From the NCBI RefSeq assembly GCF_000429245.1, contig NZ_AUBM01000007.1:46163-110162 (forward strand): 64,000 bases of DNA, given 5' to 3'. The notes beneath the pieces were generated by a model. That model had not been told where the DNA came from and ran no database searches. It worked only from the letters and a program-made list of their open reading frames with translations. The stretch is from Schaalia georgiae DSM 6843 (GTDB lineage: Bacteria > Actinomycetota > Actinomycetes > Actinomycetales > Actinomycetaceae). A program made the translations under genes and the position numbers. Each line of letters opens with the position of its first letter. The stretch's first letter is position 1. Shown here piece by piece: positions 15,950 to 25,988 of the stretch.

Positions 15950-17413
15950 TCACTTCTCTGCTGCGTCCGCTTCTTCCCCTCCCAACGACGTTTCCAGCTG
16001 CTCGACGATCTCGGCGTGCTTCTTCTCGCTGAGGGTCACCTTGACCGCGAACACGGCGGCCGAGGCGACGATGATCGCGAGGGGGACGTAGAAGGCCGCG
16101 GTTTTGAACGTCGTGATGTTCGCCGCGGTCAGCGAGGCCGGGTCCGCGTCGTTGGTCATGGCCGCGGCGATCGCGACGAATCCGACTATCGAGTTCGACA
16201 GCGCGCCCGCGATCTTGTCGAGCATCGGGCGGACGGAGAGGGTCACCGCCTCGTTCCTCCGGCCCGTCTTGAGCTGCCCGTACTCCACCGAGTCGGTGAG
16301 GGTGAGGATGGCGGTCATCTGGATGAAGGTCGAGGGGATGTAGAACAGGACCAAGGCGGCGAAGACGACCAGGACGTTGTTCGAGAAGAAGATGAAGAGG
16401 ACGTAGGCCGCAGCCATGAACGCCATGCCCGCCAGGTACAGGATGCGCCTGGGCACGCGCTTGTTGATGAACGGGTAGAGGGGCGTGGTCGCCAGGCCGA
16501 TGCCGAAGGCGATGAGCCCCACCACCGAGTAGCTGTTCGGCATTTCGAGGACGAACTTGAACAGGTAGATCATGAAGCCGGTGGTCGCCACATTGGCCAC
16601 GGAGTACAGGACGTACGACAAGGACACCCACAGGAGCTGGTCGTTCTTCGCGATCGCGGCGAAAGCCTGCACAGGGTTGGAGCTCTCGGCGGCGTGGGCG
16701 CGCAAGGGGCTGTCCTGCTCGGTCGTCCCGAACGCGACAGCGAGGCACGTGGTTATCCCCAGTACCGCTATCAACGCCCCGAACCCGGTCCACCCCGCTT
16801 GGCTCTCCCCCGTGACCCCGGCGAAGACCGAGCTGAAGAACGCGACGACGGGCACCACTATGGCGGTGACGCCGTTGTACCCGATGGAACCCGTGAATGT
16901 GCCGAGGGCCGTGAAGACCCCCCGCTCGTGGGACGAGGACGACAGCGCCGGGATCATCCCCCAGTAAGAAATGTCGCGAAGTGAGTAGAAAATGTCAAGA
17001 ACAATGAAGACAATGATGAAAACAACGATGAACACCATCTTGTTGGTGTTGACCAGGCCGAACAGTCCGGTGAAGATCGCGAAGAGCAGCACGGACGACA
17101 CCACGCCCCCGACGACCTGCCAGGGATGGAAGCGCCCGAACCGGGTCGTCGTGTTGTCGACGAGGTTGCCGAGCAGGGGGTCGAGGAAGATCTCAGCGAT
17201 CCTGATGACGAAGACCAGCACGGTGATGACACCGATGAGCGCCTCGGCCTCCGCCCTCTCGTACTGGGCGAAGAGCGTCTGCGCCGCGTAGTACGTCACG
17301 AAGTAGGTGGACAGCGCGTTGTAGAACGCCGCCTGTCCGAGGTTGCCGAAGGCGTAGCAGATCCTCTGGACCAGGAGGGGGCGGATCCTGGAGCCGTCCG
17401 GTGCGGTTGACAT
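15950..17413 (-). CDS. lacS: GPH-family lactose/galactoside:cation symporter
   Basis: 487 residues with 12 hydrophobic segments and the GPH (LacS/MelB) pattern: an N-terminal ICYAFGNLGQAAFYNAL, the DPLLGNLVDNTTTRFGRFHP loop (Asp/Asn/Arg cation-site region), RDISYWGMIPAL, and a late VEYGQLKTGRRNEAV motif. The C-terminus ends LSEKKHAEIVEQLE, as in LacS permeases, but lacks the IIA domain found in streptococcal LacS. It is divergent from a beta-galactosidase gene, so lactose or a related beta-galactoside is the likely substrate. The ATG is preceded by GAAGGAG. Confidence 0.88.
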   Translation of the reverse strand: MSTAPDGSRIRPLLVQRICYAFGNLGQAAFYNALSTYFVTYYAAQTLFAQYERAEAEALIGVITVLVFVIRIAEIFLDPLLGNLVDNTTTRFGRFHPWQVVGGVVSSVLLFAIFTGLFGLVNTNKMVFIVVFIIVFIVLDIFYSLRDISYWGMIPALSSSSHERGVFTALGTFTGSIGYNGVTAIVVPVVAFFSSVFAGVTGESQAGWTGFGALIAVLGITTCLAVAFGTTEQDSPLRAHAAESSNPVQAFAAIAKNDQLLWVSLSYVLYSVANVATTGFMIYLFKFVLEMPNSYSVVGLIAFGIGLATTPLYPFINKRVPRRILYLAGMAFMAAAYVLFIFFSNNVLVVFAALVLFYIPSTFIQMTAILTLTDSVEYGQLKTGRRNEAVTLSVRPMLDKIAGALSNSIVGFVAIAAAMTNDADPASLTAANITTFKTAAFYVPLAIIVASAAVFAVKVTLSEKKHAEIVEQLETSLGGEEADAAEK

Positions 17414-17455
17414 GTTCTTCTCCTTCGAAGTCGGCGAAACTCACCTACCCACTGA

Positions 17456-17484
17456 AGTATACTAGTTTACCTACAGATGTAAAC
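17456..17484 (-). promoter_or_regulatory. lacS promoter with overlapping LacI-type operator
   Basis: On the minus strand TTTACA (17478-17483) and TATACT (17456-17461) are 16 bases apart, a good -35/-10 pair. The palindrome GTTTAC-N8-GTAAAC (17465-17484) covers the -35 and spacer, so a bound repressor would block polymerase. Confidence 0.6.
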
Positions 17485-17522
17485 TCACTCAGCCGTATCC
17501 ACCTTGAACTGCACAACAGATC

Positions 17523-17572
17523 TTGCCATCACACCCCAAATGCCTGTAGACTCAAGGGTAATTCGGTTTACC
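17523..17572 (+). promoter_or_regulatory. lacZ promoter with downstream operator
   Basis: TTGCCA (17523-17528) and TAGACT (17547-17552) are 18 bases apart. GGTAATTCGGTTTACC (17557-17572, arms GGTAA/TTACC) lies over the expected transcription start and shares GTTTACC with the lacS-side palindrome. Confidence 0.55.
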
Positions 17573-17610
17573 TGATCAGCAGCGCCGCCATCACTCAGGA
17601 GGTAGATCCT

Positions 17611-20600
17611 ATGCCATCCGCAGCCCCCACACCCTCAGCCCAGTGGCTCACAGACCCCACCGTGTTCGCCGTGAACCGGCACCCACAGCGGTCGTACCAC
17701 CGCACCGACGCCCCCAGGCAGTCCCTCAACGGCCCATGGGAGGTGCTCGACACTGACGCACGCGCCATCGACGTCGCCGATCCCGAGTCGCCCGCCTCCG
17801 TACTGCGATCCGCATCGGATCGGATCGCCACCATCCCCGTCCCCTCCACCCTTGAGACGAACGGAGGGTGGAGGCCCGCGTACGTCAACATCCAAATGCC
17901 CTGGGATGGGCACGCGGACCCGGAGGCCCCCTCGGTCCCAGACACCAACCGCGTCGCCCTCTACCGCCGCCTCTTCACCCTCGATGAGGACCTCCGGGGG
18001 GCCGCGCTCGACGGCGGAACCGTCCTGCTCTCATTCGGGGGTTTCGCCACCGCGCTCTACATCTGGTGCGACGGCGTGTTCGTCGGCTACTGCGAAGACG
18101 GGTACACCGCCAGCGAGTTCGACATCACCCGCCTCCTCGGCGGGGCGTCCACCGACACCATCCACGAACTCGTTGTCGCGTGCTACGAGCACTCCAGCGC
18201 CTCGTGGCTCGAAGGACAGGACTCGTGGCGTTTCCACGGCCTGTTCCGGGGCGTCTGCCTCACGGCCCTGCCCCCCACCCACGTCAACAGCGTCCGCATC
18301 GACGCCGACTTCGACCACCACAGCGAGGTCGGCCGACTCCACATCAAAGCGGATGTCGTCGATCCCCTCGGGGGCGCATCAATCCGCGCGGAGCTCTTCG
18401 ACTACTCCGATGCGCCCGTGTGGAGCACCGAAACGCCCCGGAGCGCGGCGGCGGACCTCGTGTCCGACGGGATCCCCCAGATCGCGCCGTGGTCCGCCGA
18501 GTCCCCCACCCTCTACCGCCTCCACCTTGACGTCATCGACCGCGATGGGCGCACGTGCGAAACGGTGGCCCTCAACGTCGGTTTCAGGCGCTTCGGAATC
18601 GAGAACGGCATCATGACGCTCAACGGGCGGCGCATCGTCTTCAAGGGCGTCAACCGCCACGAGTTCCACCCGCGCAAAGGGCGCGCGCTCGACGAGGCGG
18701 ACATGCTGGCCGACATCCGCTTCTGCAAGCTCCACAACATCAACGCGATCCGCACCAGCCACTACCCCAATGACCCCCGCTTCTACGACCTGTGCGACGA
18801 GTACGGGATCTACGTCATCGACGAGGCCAACCTCGAGACCCACGGAACGTGGACCCTCCCCGGAGACGTCCCGACGCCCGACACGGCCATCCCGGGGTCG
18901 CGGACGCAGTGGCAGGACGCGTGCGTCGACCGTCTCGAGCGGATGATGGTCCGCGACTACAGCCACCCGAGCGTTCTCATCTGGTCACTGGGCAACGAGT
19001 CCTACGGAGGTGAGGTCTTCCGCGCCATGAGCCGACGTGCCCATGAACTCGACCCCGCGCGCCCAGTGCACTACGAGGGGATCACCTGGGACCGGGAGTA
19101 CGACGACGTGAGCGACATCGAGTCCCGCATGTACGTCCACCCGGACAAGATCGAGCAGTACCTCGCGTCCTCGCCCGCCAAACCGTACATTTCCTGCGAG
19201 TACATGCACGCCATGGGGAACTCGGTCGGCGGCTTGGGCCTGTACACGGACTTGGAGCGCTACCCCCATTACCAGGGAGGGTTCATCTGGGACCTGATCG
19301 ACCAGGCCCTGTGGCATCCGGCGACCCCCGCGAGCGCCGGGGAGTTCCTCGCCTACGGAGGGGACTTCGGGGACCGGCCCTGCGATTGGGAGTTCTCCGC
19401 GGACGGGTTGCTCTTCGCCGACCGCACCCCCTCCCCCGCTGCGCGCGAGGTCAAACAACTGTACTCGGATTTCTCACTCGTCCCGTCCACAACCGGAGTC
19501 GATGTCACGAACCGGTCGCTGTTCACGTCCAGCGGCGCCTACGACCTGGTGTGCTCGCTCCTGGTCGACGGCGAAGCGGTCTGGCGGATCACAGTGTCTT
19601 CTGATGTCCGCCCCGGTGATCGCGCCACCGTGCCCTGCCCGTGGCCCATCGACGAGTACTCGGCCCCCGGCCGCCAGATCGTCCTCGTGGCCTCGCTGGT
19701 CCACCTCCATCGGACCGCGTGGTGCCCGGCGGGGCACGAAGTGTGCTTCGGCCAGTCCGCGCTCCCCCTCGCCGCGCCCCCGTCCCCCCTGGGCGCCGCC
19801 GATCGGAAAGACGCGTCGTACACGGTCGGACGCTGGAACATCGGGATGAGAACGGGCGGTGAGGAGGCGCTCTTGTCCCGGACGGCTGGAGGAATGGTCC
19901 TCTGGGCGAAGGACGGCGGCCCCCTCGTGCTCCATCCCCCAAAGCTCACGACGTTCCGGCCCCTCACGGACAACGACCGGGGTGCCTCCCACGGCTTCGA
20001 GCGCGCGGTCTGGACCGTCGCGGGCAGGTACGCCCGCTGCTCGGATGTCTCGGTGCGCCAGGAGGACCGCGGTGTCGAAGTCGCCTACTGCTACGAGCTC
20101 GCCGCCGTGGGCATCCCGGTCTCCGTGGTCTACCGCCTCAACGACGACGGAACGATCAGGTTCACCGCCTCGTACCCGGGGGCTCCGGATCTGCCGACGC
20201 TTCCCTGCTTCGGCATCGAGTGGGCGCTTCCGCCGTCGCTCTCCCGTTTGCGCTTCTACGGCATCGGCCCCGACGAGACGTACATCGACCGGCTCAGCGG
20301 AGGCCGCCTCGGGATATGGTCGCGCTCCCTCTCAGAGGACCTCACTCCTTACGTGGTGCCGCAGGAATGCGGGAACCACATGGGCGCGCAGTGGGCGGAG
20401 GCCAGCGACGAGCAGGGGAACGGGATCCGGGTCGTGAGCGCGACCGGCAGCCCGTTCGAGGTCTCCCTCCTACCGTACTCGAGCGCCCAGATCGAGGAGG
20501 CCGTCCACTGGTGGGAGCTCCCCGATCCCGGGCGCCGTCCGGCGACCCACTTGCGGCTCCTCGCGGCCCAGATGGGCGTTGGGGGCGACGACTCCTGGGG

Positions 20601-20676
20601 CTCCGAAGTCCACCCGGAGTACCTTGTGCCGTCCGAGCAAGCGCACGTCCTGGACGTCGTCCTGTCGATGCTGTGA
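17611..20676 (+). CDS. lacZ: Beta-galactosidase, glycoside hydrolase family 2
   Basis: 1021 residues, the same size and order as E. coli LacZ. A jelly-roll sugar-binding domain (~1-220) and an Ig-like domain (~225-325) precede a TIM barrel (~330-620) and C-terminal small-chain domains with a DNDRG motif near residue 790. Catalytic acid/base Glu463 is in SLGNESYGG and nucleophile Glu530 in ISCEYMHAMGN. The barrel also has NRHEFHP and RTSHYPNDPRFYDLCDEYG. The ATG at an AGGAGG ribosome site is used rather than the far longer open frame upstream, which runs through the promoter. No signal peptide, so it is cytoplasmic and hydrolyses imported lactose. Confidence 0.95.
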   Translation: MPSAAPTPSAQWLTDPTVFAVNRHPQRSYHRTDAPRQSLNGPWEVLDTDARAIDVADPESPASVLRSASDRIATIPVPSTLETNGGWRPAYVNIQMPWDGHADPEAPSVPDTNRVALYRRLFTLDEDLRGAALDGGTVLLSFGGFATALYIWCDGVFVGYCEDGYTASEFDITRLLGGASTDTIHELVVACYEHSSASWLEGQDSWRFHGLFRGVCLTALPPTHVNSVRIDADFDHHSEVGRLHIKADVVDPLGGASIRAELFDYSDAPVWSTETPRSAAADLVSDGIPQIAPWSAESPTLYRLHLDVIDRDGRTCETVALNVGFRRFGIENGIMTLNGRRIVFKGVNRHEFHPRKGRALDEADMLADIRFCKLHNINAIRTSHYPNDPRFYDLCDEYGIYVIDEANLETHGTWTLPGDVPTPDTAIPGSRTQWQDACVDRLERMMVRDYSHPSVLIWSLGNESYGGEVFRAMSRRAHELDPARPVHYEGITWDREYDDVSDIESRMYVHPDKIEQYLASSPAKPYISCEYMHAMGNSVGGLGLYTDLERYPHYQGGFIWDLIDQALWHPATPASAGEFLAYGGDFGDRPCDWEFSADGLLFADRTPSPAAREVKQLYSDFSLVPSTTGVDVTNRSLFTSSGAYDLVCSLLVDGEAVWRITVSSDVRPGDRATVPCPWPIDEYSAPGRQIVLVASLVHLHRTAWCPAGHEVCFGQSALPLAAPPSPLGAADRKDASYTVGRWNIGMRTGGEEALLSRTAGGMVLWAKDGGPLVLHPPKLTTFRPLTDNDRGASHGFERAVWTVAGRYARCSDVSVRQEDRGVEVAYCYELAAVGIPVSVVYRLNDDGTIRFTASYPGAPDLPTLPCFGIEWALPPSLSRLRFYGIGPDETYIDRLSGGRLGIWSRSLSEDLTPYVVPQECGNHMGAQWAEASDEQGNGIRVVSATGSPFEVSLLPYSSAQIEEAVHWWELPDPGRRPATHLRLLAAQMGVGGDDSWGSEVHPEYLVPSEQAHVLDVVLSML

Positions 20677-20683
20677 ACTGCGC

Positions 20684-20726
20684 CGCTGGTGCCCGGGACC
20701 GTGCGCTCCGGCCCCGGGCACCAGCG
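20684..20726. terminator. Bidirectional terminator between lacZ and lacI
   Basis: 14-bp perfect inverted repeat CGCTGGTGCCCGGG with a 15-base loop, placed between two convergent stop codons. Confidence 0.75.
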
Positions 20727-20734
20727 GGCGCGCC

Positions 20735-21754
<1,020 letters not shown>

Positions 21755-21905
21755 CTACCCTCCTTCGAGAACAGTTCCTCCGCGGTGTTCGCGCCGCTGA
21801 GGGCCTATTCCCGCAATCGGTTCCCTAGTCTAGCGCGTGCCCGTATGGCGATCCGATCGCCACCAACCGGATCCGATCCCACCCCTGCCCCACCCTACGG
21901 TGCCG

Positions 21906-21911
21906 TAAGAT
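21906..21911 (+). promoter_or_regulatory. -10 element before the acyl-CoA synthetase gene
   Basis: TAAGAT ends seven bases before an ATG at 21919, so transcription would start at or beside that codon. A leaderless start at 21919 therefore competes with the ribosome-site-supported ATG at 21946. Confidence 0.4.
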
Positions 21912-21945
21912 AGGGCCCATGCGCGCCACGGACGAAGGAACAGAC

Positions 21946-23853
21946 ATGAGCGACAACCCGACCCCCGCCTCGTCGGAAGACAGCGCCACGGAGCTCGAGG
22001 CCGTGCCCGCGCCGACCAGCGAGGGCGCCACGGAGGCACTGGAGTGGCACGCCCCCACGCTGGTGCGCATCGACGAGACCTGCACGATCCCCCGCCTGCT
22101 TCAGGACCGCGTGGGCCGCAGCCCCCGCCGCCCTCTCATCCTGCGCAAACTGGGCATGGGCGACACGTGGCGGCCGGTGAGCGCCCGGGACTTCCACGAA
22201 GAGGTCCAGCAGGTGTCCGCCGGGCTCATCGCGCGCGGGCTGGAGCCCGGCCAGAGGGTCGCGATCATGAGCCGCACCCGCTACGAGTGGACGCTGCTCG
22301 ACTTCGCGTGCTGGTGCGCGGGCCTGGTCCCCGTTCCCATCTACGAGACGAGCTCCATCGAGCAGGTCGCCCACGTGCTCTCCGACGCCGACGTCGACCT
22401 GGTCGTCACTGAGACCGTGTCCCTGGCGGAGATCGTGCGCACGGCCGCCGAACGGGCCGGGCGCCACCACGTCGTCGTGCTCTCCTTGGACTCAGAAGCC
22501 ATCGAGACCCTGGTCGCCGACGGCGCCGGCGTGCCCCGCGCCACCGTCGCCGCGCGCACCGGGGCCCTGACGAAGGACGACATCTCCACGATCGTGTACA
22601 CGTCGGGGACGACGGGCACCCCCAAGGGCACGGTGCTCACCCACGAGAACTTCACGAACCTGTGCCTCAACTCCCACGCGTGGATGCCCGAGATCGCTGC
22701 GGGCGAGGACTCCCGCCTGCTGCTGTTCCTGCCGCTCGCCCACGTGTTCGCGCGCTTCCTGCAGGTCTTCCAGATCAGCGGCAACGGCGTCATGGCGCAC
22801 GTGTCGAACATCAAGAACCTGCTGCCCGACCTGGCCTCCTTCCGGCCCTCCTACCTGCTGGTCGTGCCGCGCGTCCTGGAGAAGATCTACAACTCGGCCG
22901 ACGCGAAGGCCACGAAGGGCGCGAAGAAACGGGTCTTCCGGTGGGCCGCCCACGTGGCCATCGAGTACTCCAAGGCGCTGGACACCCCACAGGGCCCTTC
23001 GCGCTCACTGCGCGCCCAGCGCGCCCTGGCGGACAAGCTGGTGTTCCAGACCATCCTCAAACTGGTCGGCGGGAACGCCCGCTACATCGTGTCGGGCGGG
23101 GCGCCCCTGGCGACCTGGCTCGGCCACTTCTACCGGGGCCTGGGCATCCCCGTCCTGGAGGGCTATGGCCTGACGGAGACGGTGGGCCCCGTCTCGGTCA
23201 ACACCCCGCGCCTGTCGAAGATCGGCACCGTCGGCCCGGCCCTGCCGCCCATGTCCTTCAAAGTCTCCGACGAGGGCGAGATCCTGCTCAAGGGCCCCTC
23301 GGTCTTCCACGGCTACAACAACGACCCCGAGGCCACCGCCGCCTGCTTCACCGAGGACGGCTGGTTCAAGACGGGCGACCTGGGCTCCCTGGACCGCGAC
23401 GGGTACGTGAGGATCACGGGCCGCGCGAAGGAGATCATCGTGACCGCCGGCGGCAAGAACGTCGCCCCGGCCGCCCTGGAGAACCCGATGCGCTCCCACC
23501 CGCTGATATCCCAGGTCCTGGTGGTCGGCGACCAGCGGCCCTTCGTGGCAGCGCTCATCACCTTGGACGCGGAAATGCTGCCCGTGTGGCTGGAGTCCCA
23601 CGGCCTGCCGGTCATGAGCGTCGCCGAGGCGGCCACGAACGTCGAGGTCCTGGCATCCTTGCAGAAGGCGGTGGACGGGGCGAACGAGCATGTCTCGCGC
23701 GCCGAGTCGATCCGCAAGTTCAAGGTGCTCACCTCGGACTTCACCGAGGCGAATGGCCTGCTCACCCCGTCGTTGAAGGTCAAGCGCACCGTGGCCGTGC
23801 GCCGCCTGGCCCCCGTCATCGACGAGCTCTACGGCGGCCCCGTCGAGGAGTGA
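21946..23853 (+). CDS. Long-chain fatty-acid-CoA ligase (AMP-forming)
   Basis: 635 residues. Activates fatty acids to acyl-CoA via an acyl-adenylate. The ATP/AMP signature YTSGTTGTPKGTVLTH lies near residue 208, the acyl-adenylate motif GYGLTETVGP near 405, and TGDLGSLDRDGYVRITGRAKE near 475-495; Lys in the final LTPSLKVKR is the usual catalytic lysine. It matches the FadD15/FAA1-like group of actinobacteria. The ATG at 21946 has GAAGGA 6-7 bases upstream; a start 27 bases earlier (MRATDEGTD) is possible if the mRNA is leaderless. A monocistronic unit. Confidence 0.9.
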   Translation: MSDNPTPASSEDSATELEAVPAPTSEGATEALEWHAPTLVRIDETCTIPRLLQDRVGRSPRRPLILRKLGMGDTWRPVSARDFHEEVQQVSAGLIARGLEPGQRVAIMSRTRYEWTLLDFACWCAGLVPVPIYETSSIEQVAHVLSDADVDLVVTETVSLAEIVRTAAERAGRHHVVVLSLDSEAIETLVADGAGVPRATVAARTGALTKDDISTIVYTSGTTGTPKGTVLTHENFTNLCLNSHAWMPEIAAGEDSRLLLFLPLAHVFARFLQVFQISGNGVMAHVSNIKNLLPDLASFRPSYLLVVPRVLEKIYNSADAKATKGAKKRVFRWAAHVAIEYSKALDTPQGPSRSLRAQRALADKLVFQTILKLVGGNARYIVSGGAPLATWLGHFYRGLGIPVLEGYGLTETVGPVSVNTPRLSKIGTVGPALPPMSFKVSDEGEILLKGPSVFHGYNNDPEATAACFTEDGWFKTGDLGSLDRDGYVRITGRAKEIIVTAGGKNVAPAALENPMRSHPLISQVLVVGDQRPFVAALITLDAEMLPVWLESHGLPVMSVAEAATNVEVLASLQKAVDGANEHVSRAESIRKFKVLTSDFTEANGLLTPSLKVKRTVAVRRLAPVIDELYGGPVEE

Positions 23854-24309
23854 GCCGCTTCCGGCGCGGGCAGGCCGGCTGCGGCCTCCGTCGTCGCGGT
23901 GATGTGGTGGGGCGCTGTACGGGTGCCGTAATGGTCCAAAATGCGTCTGAGTTTCGCCGTGTTTCGGCGGTGCCGGGGCGCAGTGTTCCATTTTGCGTCT
24001 GAGTTCGACGGTTTCGGGCCGATTCTCGCGATTTTGCCTAGACTCAGACGCATTTTGGAACAGCCACCCGGGAATCCCCCGGAAAGGCCCGAAACTCAGA
24101 CGCATTTCGGACCACCCGGGATGCTGCCGCCTGCCGGTGCGCCTTCTGCCGCGGTCCCAATGGCTCTGGCGGGGCAAGCACAGCCGCCGCCCGCCTTCCC
24201 CCGAGGCGGGCGTGCTGGCACTGGTAGGGGCAGCGGCACCGCAGCCCGTTGGCGCGCCTTCTCCCCTCCCCGGTCCCAATGGCACAATTCGGGGCGGCTG
24301 ACCGGCTGC
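23854..24309. repeat. Gene-free region with nested inverted repeat (FFRR) and a second direct repeat
   Basis: The motif around GCGTCTGAGT occurs four times: forward at 23933-23956 and 23985-24007, inverted at 24042-24061 and 24090-24113. The outer pair matches at 23 of 24 positions. Beyond it, GCGCCTTCT ... CGGTCCCAATGG occurs at about 24139-24163 and 24253-24282 as a direct repeat flanking a CCCGCC/GGCGGG stem-loop. No coding potential is convincing. Confidence 0.75.
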
Positions 24310-24680
24310 TCAGGCGGTCCAGCGGACCTCGTGGGGCGCGGGAGTGGTGGGGAGGATCCCGAACGCCCATTCGATCTGGCTGCGCTCCTGCTGCACGCGC
24401 GGGTTGCGCAGGGGCGTGTAGGCACCAGTCTCCCGCGTGTAGCCCTTGGCCGCGCCCCAGTTCCAGATGCGCCAGCAGTGAAGGACTGCGAGGGAAACCA
24501 CTTCATCCCTCGACAAGCGGTACCACGCGAGATTGCGCATCCTGATCCACCGGCCGTCCGGGGCGACGACGCAGACCATGGCCATGGGCAAGCGGCGCCG
24601 CACGTTGAGGAGAACGGGGAACAGTGACGGTGTCGGCGTCCAGGGGGATCGGGCCGCGCGCCGAGGCCCTGCACTTGCAG
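24310..24680 (-). pseudogene. Internally deleted copy of the neighbouring membrane protein gene
   Basis: The final ~90 codons (MAMVCVVAPDGRWIRMRNLAWYR-like stretch, then HCWRIWNWGAAKGYTRETGAY) closely parallel the C-terminus of the protein encoded just upstream (QCWRLWNWAVAKGFTRETGQY). Ahead of them, in a different frame, GPIPLDADTVTVPRS parallels APIPLTADSIVMPSA of the neighbour, but the two membrane segments between are missing. So this is a tandem duplicate that lost its middle and its frame. Confidence 0.65.
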
Positions 24681-24698
24681 CGTTTGCCCCGCAACGGG

Positions 24699-25628
24699 TC
24701 AACCGCGGACGATGCCGTAGAGGTGCTCTTGTTTGGACCGCATGGCTTGCTGGATGCCGAGGCCGCTGAGTTCCACGTACTGGCCGGTCTCGCGGGTGAA
24801 GCCCTTTGCAACCGCCCAGTTCCACAACCGCCAGCACTGCGTGATGCCCTTCACTTCCATTTCCGCCACGTCGATCCCGGCCCAGGCGGCGCCGGTGAGC
24901 GGCATGGCCCGCCCGTCGGGAATGATAACGCGGACGGACGCCTCGCTGACGAGAGAGCTGGCCCCCCTGCGCTTCCTCTCGACCCGCACGTAGAACCCGG
25001 TCCGCGAGGTCGGCCACGGGATGTCTGCCGACCGCACCATGTTCTTGGCGTGGAACCCGGTGGCGTCGATGGTCATCGACGAGGAGCGGAAGAGGAACCC
25101 GCCGAAGAGCAGGAACGCCCCGAATATGCCGAGGACGACGATCCCCAGGACAGTCCCTTTCCCGCCGAGGTAGATCACGTTCCAGATCGATCCCAGGATG
25201 AAGGGAACGGAGAGGACGAACGCCAGCCACGCTGCGCCCGTCGCACTCGGCATCACAATGGAGTCCGCCGTCAGGGGAATGGGGGCAGTGTCGTCGCGCT
25301 GGTACTGGTAGACACCGCCCCCCTGGCCGGGCGCGCCGCCCGCCAGAGCCCCTTGGGCGTACGCCTGCCCGCCCGTGGGCTCCCGACCGGCCCCGGCCCC
25401 TCCGGGCGCGCCGTACTGCTGGGCAGAACCACCGGATGCCGCGTAAGGCTGAGACGAACCATCCGGAACCCCGTACTGCTGGGCCGGTCCTCCTGGCGGC
25501 GCGTAGGGCTGGGCCGAGCCGCCGGGCGCGCCGTACTGCTGGGCAGAACCTCCGTAGCCGGGAGCTCGGCCGCTCCCCTGTCCGCGACTATCGGCGTTCG
25601 GATCGGGCTGGGCGTAGGGCGATGTCAT
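24699..25628 (-). CDS. Q/G/P-rich membrane protein with C-terminal PH-like region
   Basis: 309 residues. The first ~105 residues are a low-complexity array built on GGSAQQYGAPGG-like units. Two hydrophobic segments follow (about 128-146 and 153-175), then a beta-rich soluble region (SSMTIDATGFHAKN to RVIIPDGRAMP) that has the look of a bacterial PH-type domain, and a C-terminal helical stretch QCWRLWNWAVAKGFTRET. The family is not recognised with certainty and no function is assigned. The ATG at 25628 is chosen because the frame upstream only reads through the 33-bp repeats. A truncated copy lies directly downstream. Confidence 0.6.
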   Translation of the reverse strand: MTSPYAQPDPNADSRGQGSGRAPGYGGSAQQYGAPGGSAQPYAPPGGPAQQYGVPDGSSQPYAASGGSAQQYGAPGGAGAGREPTGGQAYAQGALAGGAPGQGGGVYQYQRDDTAPIPLTADSIVMPSATGAAWLAFVLSVPFILGSIWNVIYLGGKGTVLGIVVLGIFGAFLLFGGFLFRSSSMTIDATGFHAKNMVRSADIPWPTSRTGFYVRVERKRRGASSLVSEASVRVIIPDGRAMPLTGAAWAGIDVAEMEVKGITQCWRLWNWAVAKGFTRETGQYVELSGLGIQQAMRSKQEHLYGIVRG

Positions 25629-25710
25629 AGGCTGCCTTTCGACTCGATTCTGTTCGACGGTACCACTGTTGTAGGGGGCAGGGGCAAACTCGGGACGCCC
25701 GACCGGTTCC

Positions 25711-25870
25711 ACTCGCGAGCGCCGCCGCACCCGCTCCCTTCCCACTCGCGAGCGCCGCCGCACCCGCTCCCTTCCCACATGTGAGTGCCGCCGCACCCGC
25801 TCCCTTCCCACATGTGAGTGCCGCCGCACCCGCTCCCTTCCCACATGTGAGTGCCACCGCACCCGCATGC
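25711..25870. repeat. 33-bp tandem repeat array, five units
   Basis: Units start at 25711, 25744, 25777, 25810 and 25843 (last one partial). Each has a constant GCCGCCGCACCCGCTCCCTT part and a variable palindromic head: CTCGCGAG in units 1-2, CACATGTG in units 3-5. There are no unique spacers, so this is not a CRISPR array. It lies between the ABC-operon terminator and the start of the membrane protein gene. Confidence 0.9.
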
Positions 25871-25871
25871 A

Positions 25872-25910
25872 CGCCCGCGCCCGTCGGCACATGGCCGACG
25901 GGCGCGGGCG
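25872..25910 (-). terminator. Terminator of the ABC transporter operon
   Basis: 17-bp perfect stem (left arm CGCCCGCGCCCGTCGGC) with a 5-base loop, about 80 bases past the permease stop codon. No T-run follows on the minus strand. Confidence 0.65.
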
Positions 25911-25988
25911 TTCCCCATCGCGCATTCCCCGCCAAGCGCTCCCCATCAGGCGGGAGCTCCCCATTGGGGGCATCTGGGGCTCGAGTCG

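Noticed and set aside
25711-25870. CRISPR-like direct repeats
   Set aside because: The 33-bp units are contiguous with no unique spacers and there are no cas genes in the window; it is a simple tandem array.
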